Positions 43,619 to 51,922 of a DNA stretch of 64,000 nucleotides are shown in pieces. The notes under the pieces were generated by a model, which did not search any database, was not told the DNA's origin, and saw nothing but the letters and a program-made list of their open reading frames with translations. The DNA lies in NCBI RefSeq assembly GCF_000332455.1, contig NZ_AOGY02000027.1, forward strand, positions 62,001 through 126,000, in the 5' to 3' direction. The position numbers were made by a program, and so were the translations under genes. Source of the DNA: Leptospira vanthielii serovar Holland str. Waz Holland = ATCC 700522. GTDB lineage: Bacteria; Spirochaetota; Leptospiria; Leptospirales; Leptospiraceae. Position 1 is the first letter of the stretch; every line of letters begins with the position of its first letter.

Positions 43619-45097
43619 ATGGTGAGCATGTTGAAGAAGCTTCTCACAACGATAGTATTCCTGGTTTGTTTGTCTGTGACAACAGCCGGTTTATTTGCGG
43701 AAGACCCAACTCCGGTTCCAACGCAAACAACCACTCAGGAAGAAACAGGACATTCGTCTCATGGCGAATCAGTACACGAGGAATTACCATATTGGACGGT
43801 TTTACCTTTTGTTGCCATTTTACTTTCCATCGCAATCTTACCGGTTGCTTCTCACAAAACTTCTCATTGGTGGGAAGACAATAATAACAAATTGATCCTT
43901 GCTGTTGGACTCGGAGCCATTTCTTTTGTGGTACTTCTAATTTATGGTTACAGCCATAATATTGTTCACACAGTTTTTTTCGATTACGTTCCCTTTATCA
44001 TTTTACTTGGATCTTTATTTTATATTTCCGGTGGAATTGTGATCAAGGGGGACATCCATGCAACTCCACTCAATAACACATTGTATTTGTTAATAGGTGC
44101 GGGCCTTGCTTCCTTTATTGGAACCACAGGGGCATCGATGTTACTTATTCGTCCTTTGTTAAAAACAAATAGCGAAAGAAAACATGTAGTTCATACAGTT
44201 GTGTTTTTTATCTTTCTTGTTTCGAACATTGGTGGTTCTTTAACACCGCTCGGGGATCCTCCACTATTTTTGGGATATTTAAAAGGAGTGCCTTTCACTT
44301 GGACCTTCAAACTTTTACCTGAGATGTTAGTTGCAGTTGCGATTCTACTTACTGTTTATTTTGTTTGGGACACTCTCGCTTACAAAAAAGAAACAAAAAA
44401 GGACCTCAAAAGAGACGATAAACTTGCGACTCCCTTCTCTATCGGTGGGCAAGTGAACTTCATCTGGTTACTTGGTGTGATTTTAGCGGTTGCTTTTTTG
44501 AACAGTAACTATATCCCAGAAATCAACAATACTCCGACTCTTGGATTTATCCGTGAGGCAGTTCTACTTGTTCTCATTGGACTATCTAAATTTACATCCA
44601 AAGAGGCAGATCGTAAGTTCAATAACTTCACACTTCATCCCATCCAAGAAGTAGCATACCTCTTCATTGGGATTTTCATTACGATGATTCCTGCTCTAGT
44701 GTTACTGGAAGCACATGGTAAGGAACTCGGAATCACTCAAAACTGGCAATTCTTCTGGGCAACGGGAGCTTTTTCGTCGGTTCTTGACAATGCGCCAACT
44801 TACCTCACCTTTGGTTCGTTAGCTTCTGGACTCCTCACACCAGTGGGTGCGGCAAGCCCTCTCACTCTAGGTCAATTCATTGGGAATGTACAAGCGGAAG
44901 AAATTCTAAAAGCCATTTCCGTGGGTGCGGTTTTTATGGGTGCGAATACCTATATCGGTAACGCTCCTAACTTTATGGTGAAATCGGTTGCCGAAGAAAA
45001 CAAAGTAAAAATGCCGTCCTTTGGTGGATACTTAGCATACTCTATGGGAATTTTAGTTCCTGTGTTTATACTAATCACTTTCGTATTCTTCGTCTAA
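43619..45097 (+). CDS. NhaD-type sodium:proton antiporter
   Basis: 492 residues. The ATG at 43628 has AGGA 8 bases upstream and gives signal-like MLKKLLTTIVFLVCLSVTTA; the one at 43619 lies three codons before. A short His-rich periplasmic stretch follows, then about 12 spans. IGTTGASMLLIRPLL, SNIGGSLTPLGDPPLFLGYL and SSVLDNAPTYLTF are ion-transporter (IT) superfamily re-entrant motifs typical of NhaD and related sodium:proton antiporters. It would expel Na+ in exchange for H+. It is closed by a strong terminator. Confidence 0.87.
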   Translation: MVSMLKKLLTTIVFLVCLSVTTAGLFAEDPTPVPTQTTTQEETGHSSHGESVHEELPYWTVLPFVAILLSIAILPVASHKTSHWWEDNNNKLILAVGLGAISFVVLLIYGYSHNIVHTVFFDYVPFIILLGSLFYISGGIVIKGDIHATPLNNTLYLLIGAGLASFIGTTGASMLLIRPLLKTNSERKHVVHTVVFFIFLVSNIGGSLTPLGDPPLFLGYLKGVPFTWTFKLLPEMLVAVAILLTVYFVWDTLAYKKETKKDLKRDDKLATPFSIGGQVNFIWLLGVILAVAFLNSNYIPEINNTPTLGFIREAVLLVLIGLSKFTSKEADRKFNNFTLHPIQEVAYLFIGIFITMIPALVLLEAHGKELGITQNWQFFWATGAFSSVLDNAPTYLTFGSLASGLLTPVGAASPLTLGQFIGNVQAEEILKAISVGAVFMGANTYIGNAPNFMVKSVAEENKVKMPSFGGYLAYSMGILVPVFILITFVFFV

Positions 45098-45107
45098 ACT
45101 TTTGGAC

Positions 45108-45132
45108 AAACCGGGGAGTCTCCCCGGTTTTC
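45108..45132. terminator. Strong terminator between convergent genes
   Basis: AACCGGGGA (45109-45117), loop GTC, TCCCCGGTT (45121-45129), then TTTT, with an A run on the opposite side. It serves the antiporter gene and possibly the convergent DUF368 gene. Confidence 0.92.
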
Positions 45133-45157
45133 ACTCGCTTCATAACGTTTGGAGATT

Positions 45158-46141
45158 TTACTTTTTCTCTTGTAACGATTCCAATCGGTTGAGACCAAAC
45201 CCAAGAATTAGTCCTAAAACAAGAGCTGCCAGTGGAACTTGCGCATCTGCAAAATCTTTAGGCAAAACATTCTTTGCAGTTGCAATTTGAATGTCTCGTT
45301 TTACTTCTCCAGATCTTCCGACAATCGTCTGACCATTGGCATAATCTTTGAATGGCCATAAAATAAAGAACGATCCTAAGATAAGGCCCAGTAAAAAAGT
45401 CATTGTATGTGATTTATATTTCAAAAATAACCATTTTACAAAATGAGTAAAAATAAGAAGTCCCAGTAAACATCCGATTCCAAAAGCTCCAAGGAATACA
45501 ATGGAACTTGGTTCGAGGATGGTGGAAAGTTTTCCAATCACGATTTGGTATTCACCGAGCACAAGCATAATGTAAGAACCAGAGATCCCCGGTAAAATCA
45601 TTGCAGATATGGCAACGGCACCAGTAAAAAAAGCAATGAGTGGATTTTCAGAACCCGTTGTATCTCCCATAAAGAAACTGGGAACAATTGTGAGTAGGAT
45701 TCCTGGAATTAAAAATAACCAAACAAAGATACTATGTTTTTCGATGAGTTTGTAGGGAACAGCTAAAGAAGGGAAGATGAGTCCGATAAACAGAGCAAGG
45801 GTTGCTTGCGGATAGTTTTGGAGTAAAAACTGAATGAGTTTTGCTCCAGAAACTACAGATAACAAAAGACCAATTCCAAGAAATACAAGGAACCAAAAAT
45901 CAATTCGTTTCATTTCCTCTGCAAAACGATTTCTTACATCTTCTTTCCAAAAACCAAACACTAAAGACAGGGATACTTTGATGGTCTCTAAGTTTAGGGA
46001 TGTGATAGCAGTGATCAACCTGTCGTAAAGGCCTAGAATGAGCGCAAAGGTTCCACCGGAAACACCGGGGATGAGGTTGGCAATCCCGATGAGAAAACCA
46101 TTGAGAAGGCAGAATAGAATTTCTTTTTTCGATAGAGGCAT
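45158..46141 (-). CDS. DUF368 (PopT) polyprenyl-phosphate translocase
   Basis: 327 residues, about 9 spans. The family signature is duplicated: NLIPGVSGGTFALILGLYD (near residue 22-40) and AISAMILPGISGSYIMLVLG (near 178-197), where each re-entrant half has a PG(V/I)SG motif. DUF368 proteins were recently shown to return undecaprenyl phosphate across the inner membrane, alongside DedA proteins. Upstream on the same strand, 27 bp away, is a transferase that uses the same lipid carrier, which supports this role. Substrate use in this organism is inferred from the family. Confidence 0.9.
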   Translation of the reverse strand: MPLSKKEILFCLLNGFLIGIANLIPGVSGGTFALILGLYDRLITAITSLNLETIKVSLSLVFGFWKEDVRNRFAEEMKRIDFWFLVFLGIGLLLSVVSGAKLIQFLLQNYPQATLALFIGLIFPSLAVPYKLIEKHSIFVWLFLIPGILLTIVPSFFMGDTTGSENPLIAFFTGAVAISAMILPGISGSYIMLVLGEYQIVIGKLSTILEPSSIVFLGAFGIGCLLGLLIFTHFVKWLFLKYKSHTMTFLLGLILGSFFILWPFKDYANGQTIVGRSGEVKRDIQIATAKNVLPKDFADAQVPLAALVLGLILGFGLNRLESLQEKK

Positions 46142-46168
46142 AAAGGAAAGGATGGGAGTGCGAAGACT

Positions 46169-47236
46169 TTAGGCAAGGTTTTTTCTAGGTACAAAAGCCC
46201 ATAGGAGTCCATAACTCAATACAGAAAATAGGAATATTACGACAAGGGTGAAGAGGTTAGAAAGGTTGTTGAACTTTAATACAAAATGGATACAAACGAT
46301 TGTGAGGTTTAAGAGGGAAAAAATAACTAAAGTTCCGATTTTTCCTAATTTGGTTTCTGTGATTCGTTGGAAGAGGTGTTCTCTGTGGGCCGAGAACAAA
46401 TGTTTTTTTTGGAAGAATCGTTTGATCAACGTAAAAACTCCATCTAACCAAAAATAAGGGAACAAATAAAAATAGGAAGTGATATCCCAAATTTCTGAAT
46501 CTGGGCCTTTCTCTTTCCCAACAAACAAAGGTAATGCCATGACTAAAAAACCTAAAGCTAAGGATCCACTGTCTCCCATAAATAATTTTGCTTTTGGAAA
46601 ATTATAAAATATAAATCCAAACATGGAAACGAACAAAATCACATACAAACTATAACCAAAATGATCGGTAACATAGAAATGGGGAGAGGCAATGGCCAAA
46701 GAAAAAAAAGAAATAAAAAGGGTAGTAACTAAATACCAATCCATTCCATCCATAAAGTTCACTAGGTTGACTGCAAATACAAGAAAAACTGTCAGGACAA
46801 AAATATAAATCGGTTTCGGAAGAGAAATCAGACCAAAATAGGTGATCTCAGGGTTCATCCAAACTAAAAATACAGCCACAACTGACAGTTCTAAAAACAA
46901 TCGAAGTTTTGGACTGAGGTGATACAAATCATCAACGAAGCCTAAAATACAAAAAATAAGAACGCCAGCTAACAAAAGATAAACGTCCATTCTTTGTGCA
47001 GAATCTTGGGACAGGGGAAGTGATTTTCCTAATTGAGGGCAGAAAAGGAAAGCAATGACAGAGAGAAGGAACAAAGGAATGAAAAACATCCCCCCGGACT
47101 TTTTGGTGACCACGTCATGAAGGCTTCGTTCGTTTGGCACATCTTTGACGCCAAAGCGGGAATAGACATAGAATGTATGCAAAATAAGGCTTAGAACGGC
47201 AAGAATGGCGAGTATTGGCGGGAAAAAAGAGACCAT
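46169..47236 (-). CDS. Undecaprenyl-phosphate sugar-1-phosphate transferase (MraY/WecA/WbpL family)
   Basis: 355 residues and about 11 spans. Catalytic motifs of glycosyltransferase family 4: GFVDDLYHLSPKLR (Asp-Asp near residues 102-103), NLVNFMDGMDWY (near 160), FMGDSGSLALG and SAHREHLFQR. The HREHLFQR form of the last motif is typical of the WbpL-like O-antigen initiators rather than MraY. It loads a sugar-1-phosphate, probably from a UDP-N-acetyl sugar, onto undecaprenyl phosphate to start LPS O-chain or other surface glycan. It is upstream of the DUF368 translocase gene in an apparent two-gene operon. Confidence 0.9.
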   Translation of the reverse strand: MVSFFPPILAILAVLSLILHTFYVYSRFGVKDVPNERSLHDVVTKKSGGMFFIPLFLLSVIAFLFCPQLGKSLPLSQDSAQRMDVYLLLAGVLIFCILGFVDDLYHLSPKLRLFLELSVVAVFLVWMNPEITYFGLISLPKPIYIFVLTVFLVFAVNLVNFMDGMDWYLVTTLFISFFSLAIASPHFYVTDHFGYSLYVILFVSMFGFIFYNFPKAKLFMGDSGSLALGFLVMALPLFVGKEKGPDSEIWDITSYFYLFPYFWLDGVFTLIKRFFQKKHLFSAHREHLFQRITETKLGKIGTLVIFSLLNLTIVCIHFVLKFNNLSNLFTLVVIFLFSVLSYGLLWAFVPRKNLA

Positions 47237-47313
47237 TTTCGCAAAGTTTATCGGTACGGGGTCTTTTGGCAGTTTTTTATTGCAAAATTCAGTCCCTCTT
47301 CGATGTTTAATTT

Positions 47314-48198
47314 ATGTTTCAGGGCGTTTATACTGCGGTCATCACCCCCTTCCGCCAGGGGAAAATCGATTATGATAGTTATTTTAAAATCCTAGAAAAC
47401 CAAATCCGTTCCGGCGTGGCGGGAGTGGTTCCTTGTGGGACAACGGGGGAATCTCCCACCCTTTCTTACGAAGAACATAAAGAACTCATCCAAAAGACAG
47501 TTCAAGTTGTGGCAGGAAAGATCCAGGTCATTGCTGGCACGGGATCCAACTCTACCAAAGAAGCCATTGAGCTTACAGAGTCCGCTTGTGCCGATGGAGT
47601 GGATGGAATTCTTACTGTGAATCCCTATTACAACAAACCAACACAAGAAGGGATGTATCGTCATTTTACTGAGATTGCCAATGTATCTTCCAAACCGGTG
47701 ATGTTGTACAACATCCCTGGAAGAACCAATGTCAATTTGTTGCCAGAAACCGTCGCACGGCTTGCGGCCCACCCCAAAATTGCTGCCATCAAAGAAGCGA
47801 CTGGTGATTTGGGACAAATGGCTAAGGTGATTGCTGCAACACCACCTGACTTTGATTTGTTGTCAGGGGACGACAACCTAACACTCCCCGTTTTATCGAT
47901 TGGTGGAAAAGGTGTTGTGTCTGTAGTATCCAATCTTTTTCCACGAGCTTGTGTGGATATGGTGTCCTTGTATTTACGAGGAGACTTGGAAGCTTCCAAA
48001 AAGATTTATTATAAACTCCTTCCTGTGTTTATCAGTGCCTTTATTGAAACCAATCCCATTCCTATCAAAGCTGCTATGAGTTGGTTTGGGTATTGTGAAA
48101 ATGAACTTCGTCTACCAATGACGGCTTTGTCTGAAGGTTCACCTGCAGATGCTTTCAAAAAAACTGTATTCCAATTAAAAGAGGAAGGCATTGTCTAA
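47314..48198 (+). CDS. dapA: 4-hydroxy-tetrahydrodipicolinate synthase DapA
   Basis: 294 residues, the usual length. The TIM-barrel lyase motifs are intact: [14 protein letters not shown] (near residue 42-55), [16 protein letters not shown] with the catalytic Tyr (near 133), Lys of the Schiff base in [10 protein letters not shown] (near 161) and [11 protein letters not shown]. It condenses pyruvate with aspartate semialdehyde, the first committed step towards lysine and meso-diaminopimelate. It opens a tight plus-strand operon, dapA-dapB-cdaA-cdaR, and diverges from the undecaprenyl-phosphate transferase gene. Confidence 0.96.
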   Translation: MFQGVYTAVITPFRQGKIDYDSYFKILENQIRSGVAGVVPCGTTGESPTLSYEEHKELIQKTVQVVAGKIQVIAGTGSNSTKEAIELTESACADGVDGILTVNPYYNKPTQEGMYRHFTEIANVSSKPVMLYNIPGRTNVNLLPETVARLAAHPKIAAIKEATGDLGQMAKVIAATPPDFDLLSGDDNLTLPVLSIGGKGVVSVVSNLFPRACVDMVSLYLRGDLEASKKIYYKLLPVFISAFIETNPIPIKAAMSWFGYCENELRLPMTALSEGSPADAFKKTVFQLKEEGIV

Positions 48199-48994
48199 AA
48201 TCAAAGTTGGTGTGATTGGTGCTGGAGGAAGGATGGGGAAAGCCATCATCCAGGTTCTTTCTTTGTCAAAAAGATCGGAATTAAGTGCGGCTGTTGTAAG
48301 AGAAGGAGCCATCTATGCAGGTTTTGATTCTGGCAATCATGCGGGAATCAAAGAAACAGGGATTTTACTTTCCACCGACTTACAAAAAGCATGCGAAACT
48401 TCTGATGTGCTGATTGATTTCAGCACACATACTGGATTTGAATCCATTTTGAATGTAGCCCTTACCAATAAAAAACCTTTGGTAATTGGAACTACGGGAC
48501 TTACCGATTCTGATAAGGCACTCATCCAATCGGCCGCCACTTCTATACCGATCGTGTTTTCACCCAATATGTCTGTGGGTGTAAATTTATTATTCAAACT
48601 AACGGAAATCGCAGCGAAGGTGTTAGACGAAGACTTCGATGTAGAGGTTTTGGACATTCACCACCGCCATAAAAAAGATGCTCCTTCGGGAACAGCCATG
48701 TATCTAAAGGAAATTCTTTTGAATGCCACCAAACGTTCCGAAGAAAATGTCATTTATGGTCGTCATGGAATGTATCCGGAACGTGACCAAAAAGAAATTG
48801 CCATGCATACGATGCGAGCCGGCGAAGTTGTTGGGGAACATACAGTTTATTTTTTAAGTTCCGAAGAACGAATTGAAATCACTCACAAAGCTCAGGATCG
48901 CAAAACATTTGCTACTGGTGCGGTAAAAGCAGCCGAGTTTTTACATGGCAAATCCAAAGGACTCTATAATATGTTCGATGTGTTAGGAATCTAA
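48191..48994 (+). CDS. dapB: 4-hydroxy-tetrahydrodipicolinate reductase DapB
   Basis: 267 residues starting at a TTG inside the dapA end (8-bp overlap). [16 protein letters not shown] binds NAD(P)[13 protein letters not shown] and GTTGL form the cofactor pocket, and [15 protein letters not shown] contains the catalytic His and Lys. It reduces the DapA product in diaminopimelate synthesis. The overlap indicates translational coupling. Confidence 0.95.
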   Translation: MSKIKVGVIGAGGRMGKAIIQVLSLSKRSELSAAVVREGAIYAGFDSGNHAGIKETGILLSTDLQKACETSDVLIDFSTHTGFESILNVALTNKKPLVIGTTGLTDSDKALIQSAATSIPIVFSPNMSVGVNLLFKLTEIAAKVLDEDFDVEVLDIHHRHKKDAPSGTAMYLKEILLNATKRSEENVIYGRHGMYPERDQKEIAMHTMRAGEVVGEHTVYFLSSEERIEITHKAQDRKTFATGAVKAAEFLHGKSKGLYNMFDVLGI

Positions 48995-48995
48995 A

Positions 48996-49826
48996 TTGGA
49001 TTTTTTTCGAGGATTATACATCATTCCATGGAGTAAAAATTATATCTCCATATCTTTGGATGTATTAATCGTCGCATTTCTCATTTATAAAACCTATACC
49101 ACACTTAGGCGGACAAGGGGAATCCAACTTTTACTGGGTGTGGGGATCATTTGGATTTCTGGAAGTTTTGCCGAATATTTGGGTTTTGAACTTTTGGAAT
49201 GGATTCTCACGAATATCAGGCCAGCCCTTGTGTTTGCCATCATTGTGCTGTTGCAACCAGAGTTACGTCGTTTGACTGGGGATTTGGCTCGCATTCGACT
49301 ACTCAGATTGTTCTTTCTGAAACCCACATTTGACTTAGATCCCATAGTCGAAGCCGTTCGGATCATGTCCCAGGAAAAAACCGGATCCATCATTGTTCTC
49401 GTCAAAGACATTAGTTTGAAAGATATTTCAGAAAATGCAGTTCCTATGGATGCGCAAGTCACATCCGAAGTATTACAAACAATCTTCTTTAAAAATTCCC
49501 CTCTTCATGATGGAGCAGTCATCATTGAACAAAATAGAATTGTTTGTGCCGCTTCTTACTTGCCTATGAGTAGTTCTGTGGAAATTGCCACACTCGGTGC
49601 AAGGCATCGTTCTGCACTCGGACTCTCCGAAGAAACAGATGCCATTATTATCGTTACATCAGAAGAGACAGGTGACATTACCATTTGTTATGAAGGGGAA
49701 ATGTTGCATCCAGTCAAACCACTTGAACTCAAAGCTCTGGTTAGCGGGCTTATGACGGGAAACCGCAGATCAAAAGATGAATCTTTCCGTAAATCGAAAG
49801 AGAAAGATACTGGAGTCAGTATATGA
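48996..49826 (+). CDS. cdaA: Diadenylate cyclase CdaA (DisA_N domain)
   Basis: 276 residues from a TTG one base after the dapB stop. Three N-terminal spans (about 15-80) are followed by the DAC domain: FFKNSPLHDGAVII with the catalytic DGA (near residue 172) and LGARHRSALGLSEETDA with RHR (near 208). It makes c-di-AMP from two ATP, a messenger for osmotic and cell-wall control. In many bacteria cdaA is followed by cdaR and glmM; here cdaR follows, but diaminopimelate genes precede. Confidence 0.95.
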   Translation: MDFFRGLYIIPWSKNYISISLDVLIVAFLIYKTYTTLRRTRGIQLLLGVGIIWISGSFAEYLGFELLEWILTNIRPALVFAIIVLLQPELRRLTGDLARIRLLRLFFLKPTFDLDPIVEAVRIMSQEKTGSIIVLVKDISLKDISENAVPMDAQVTSEVLQTIFFKNSPLHDGAVIIEQNRIVCAASYLPMSSSVEIATLGARHRSALGLSEETDAIIIVTSEETGDITICYEGEMLHPVKPLELKALVSGLMTGNRRSKDESFRKSKEKDTGVSI

Positions 49827-50869
49827 TTCTGAAGTTATTCGGAAAACTAGTTCGGAATTGGAAAGCAAAACTAGTTTCTTTAATCATCGCCAGTATTTTT
49901 TATGTAAATCTTCAGAATTCCAAAGTATTAATTAAAACAATTAACGTCCCCGTCGACTATCCAAAGTTATCTGGTAATTTAAGTTATTCTAAAAATCCTG
50001 AAAAAACGATTCCGGTTCGTGTGGAAGGTTTGAAAGATGTTGTGAATTACTACTCCCAGTTTATGAAAGCGGTAATTGATCCAGAAGATGTTCAACTCGG
50101 TGTTACTGAAGTACCAATTAAAAAAATTGTGGGTGTTCCCAGCGGTGTAAAAGTCACCAAACTTAAAAAAACTGTTCCGGTTGAAATTGAATCTCGTGGA
50201 TTGAAAGTAGTTCCCTTGGAAGTTACATTTGAAGGGGCTCCTCCAGCTAACTTTGAAAAGCTGACGCAGATTGTGAGTCCTCCCAAGGTGACCTTAAGTG
50301 GGAAACCACAAGACTTGGAAAAATTCACCAAGGTTCTACTTCCAGAAATTTCTCTAACAGATAAAAGGGAACCTTTTGCAAAAACGGTTCGCATTCCTGA
50401 TCTACCAAAGGGAGTAAATGTCCTTGGTTCCAGGGATGTTACGGTGAATGTAAACATCATTCCTCTTTCTTACAAAACAGGAGAACAAACGGCCGCAGGA
50501 ATCCCTATTGTTTGTTCGGGACTTGATGGAAAGTTAGATGCCGAACTTTCTGAAGAACAAGTTGCGATTCGTTATTTTTCTCTAAAACCGATTCGTTCGG
50601 CGCAAATTTTAACAGGAATTACGGCCCAAGTTCCTTGTAACTATATCTTTGATCCCATTAAAAACAAAATTATCCCCGAATTACAGCCGCAAGTTGCTAA
50701 AGTTCGAATCATTAAAAACAAGGATCTCAAGGGAATTGAGATTTTACAAATCAGTCCTGAAAAAATTGAGATTCGTTATAAAGTCAAAGAACAAAATCCA
50801 GAAGCAGATCCAACCGATGATGGAACCGGGATGGAAGTTCCCGGAGCCGTCCCTTCCGATAGGTCCTAA
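49823..50869 (+). CDS. cdaR: YbbR-domain protein CdaR
   Basis: 348 residues overlapping cdaA by four bases (ATGA). One N-terminal anchor (WKAKLVSLIIASIFYVNLQN) follows a short cytoplasmic end. The rest is extracytoplasmic and carries YbbR-type beta repeats, each roughly 80-90 residues (VDYPKLSGNLSYSKNPEKTI, then KVTLSGKPQDLEKF). CdaR binds and controls CdaA across the membrane. The C-terminal acidic tail is short. Last gene of the dapA operon. Confidence 0.9.
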   Translation: MILKLFGKLVRNWKAKLVSLIIASIFYVNLQNSKVLIKTINVPVDYPKLSGNLSYSKNPEKTIPVRVEGLKDVVNYYSQFMKAVIDPEDVQLGVTEVPIKKIVGVPSGVKVTKLKKTVPVEIESRGLKVVPLEVTFEGAPPANFEKLTQIVSPPKVTLSGKPQDLEKFTKVLLPEISLTDKREPFAKTVRIPDLPKGVNVLGSRDVTVNVNIIPLSYKTGEQTAAGIPIVCSGLDGKLDAELSEEQVAIRYFSLKPIRSAQILTGITAQVPCNYIFDPIKNKIIPELQPQVAKVRIIKNKDLKGIEILQISPEKIEIRYKVKEQNPEADPTDDGTGMEVPGAVPSDRS

Positions 50870-50948
50870 ACATCATCGCATTTAATAAACGTCTATATAG
50901 CTTTTGATACATCTTAAGTTTTATAAATACAAAAGAATGCGATCGATT

Positions 50949-51845
50949 TTATTTCAAAAATTCGTAGATTTCTTTAAAACTTTCCTCTGGATTCTCCCAT
51001 TGCGGGTAATGGCCGATCGAATCCCAGCGGATTAACTTTTTGTTTTTGATTGGAAGTTTATCTATTTCATCCGCTAAGTGGCTTCCACTTACAGGATCTT
51101 CTCCGCCATTGATAAAGAGGAGTGGCACTTCTGTTTGGAGGAGAGCATTTTTCCAACGTTCCCCGTGGATTCTTCTTTCTGCGATGTATTTGAGTAATTT
51201 GTGTGGAATTAAAACTTTGTTTGGATACGTAATCAATTTCCAAAGAACAGAAATTTCTTTGTCAGTCGGTTTTGTGTTTTTTCCAAAAACTTGGCTGAAT
51301 GCCTCTCCAAATTTTTTCTCATTATAAAAACGGGAAAGAAAAGCACCTAATATTGGTGTTGCGAGTAGTTTCTGTTTGAAAGTGGGTCTGTGTAAATGTG
51401 GGAAGAGTCCCCCGTTCAAAAAAACAGCACCATCAATTTCGTATTTGCGATCAGCTCTTTCCAAATGCCTAGCTAAAATTTCTTGTCCCACACTCACAGC
51501 ATAATCATGAAAAACAAACTTCACTCTGCGGAGCGCATTTTTCTCGATAAAGTTTTCTATGATATCCGTTTGTTCTATCAGTGTGTATTTGTGTTTTTTT
51601 GGTTTGGAAGAATATCCAAATCCTAAAAAATCAATAGCGATTGTATTGAAGTAACGAGAAAGTCCATTGAAGATTTTGGAATAGTCCCAAGAGGATGTGG
51701 GGAACCCATGAAGCAAAATTAAATTCTGTCCTCTTCCTTCTTGGATAAAGAAAATTTGAAACTTCTTATATTCGAAAAATTTACCAGCAGCCAACCATTC
51801 AGTTGCGTTCTTTTTTGGAAAGTTTAGATCAACCATATCCGACAT
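50949..51845 (-). CDS. Alpha/beta hydrolase (haloalkane dehalogenase/MEST-like)
   Basis: 298 residues from the ATG at 51845; a longer frame to 51872 adds nine residues. LLHGFPTSSWDYS (oxyanion hole) and DFLGFGYSSKP are typical. The nucleophile elbow reads VFHDYAVSVGQE, giving Asp, not Ser, as nucleophile, as in haloalkane dehalogenases, epoxide hydrolases and MEST. The acid is probably in INGGEDPVSG and the base His in IGHYPQWE. Substrate unknown. Convergent with cdaR; faces away from the cyclase gene. Confidence 0.8.
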   Translation of the reverse strand: MSDMVDLNFPKKNATEWLAAGKFFEYKKFQIFFIQEGRGQNLILLHGFPTSSWDYSKIFNGLSRYFNTIAIDFLGFGYSSKPKKHKYTLIEQTDIIENFIEKNALRRVKFVFHDYAVSVGQEILARHLERADRKYEIDGAVFLNGGLFPHLHRPTFKQKLLATPILGAFLSRFYNEKKFGEAFSQVFGKNTKPTDKEISVLWKLITYPNKVLIPHKLLKYIAERRIHGERWKNALLQTEVPLLFINGGEDPVSGSHLADEIDKLPIKNKKLIRWDSIGHYPQWENPEESFKEIYEFLK

Positions 51846-51922
51846 AGCACAACTAAATAGGAAGTGAGTCAAATAGAAGAATTTGCTACTTTCTCTTTTC
51901 CCGAAAGCCGATCTTTAAGAAG

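Noticed and set aside
50875..50943. ATCGCATT/AATGCGAT arms between cdaR and the hydrolase gene
   Set aside because: 53 bases apart with no T run; too weak for a terminator call.
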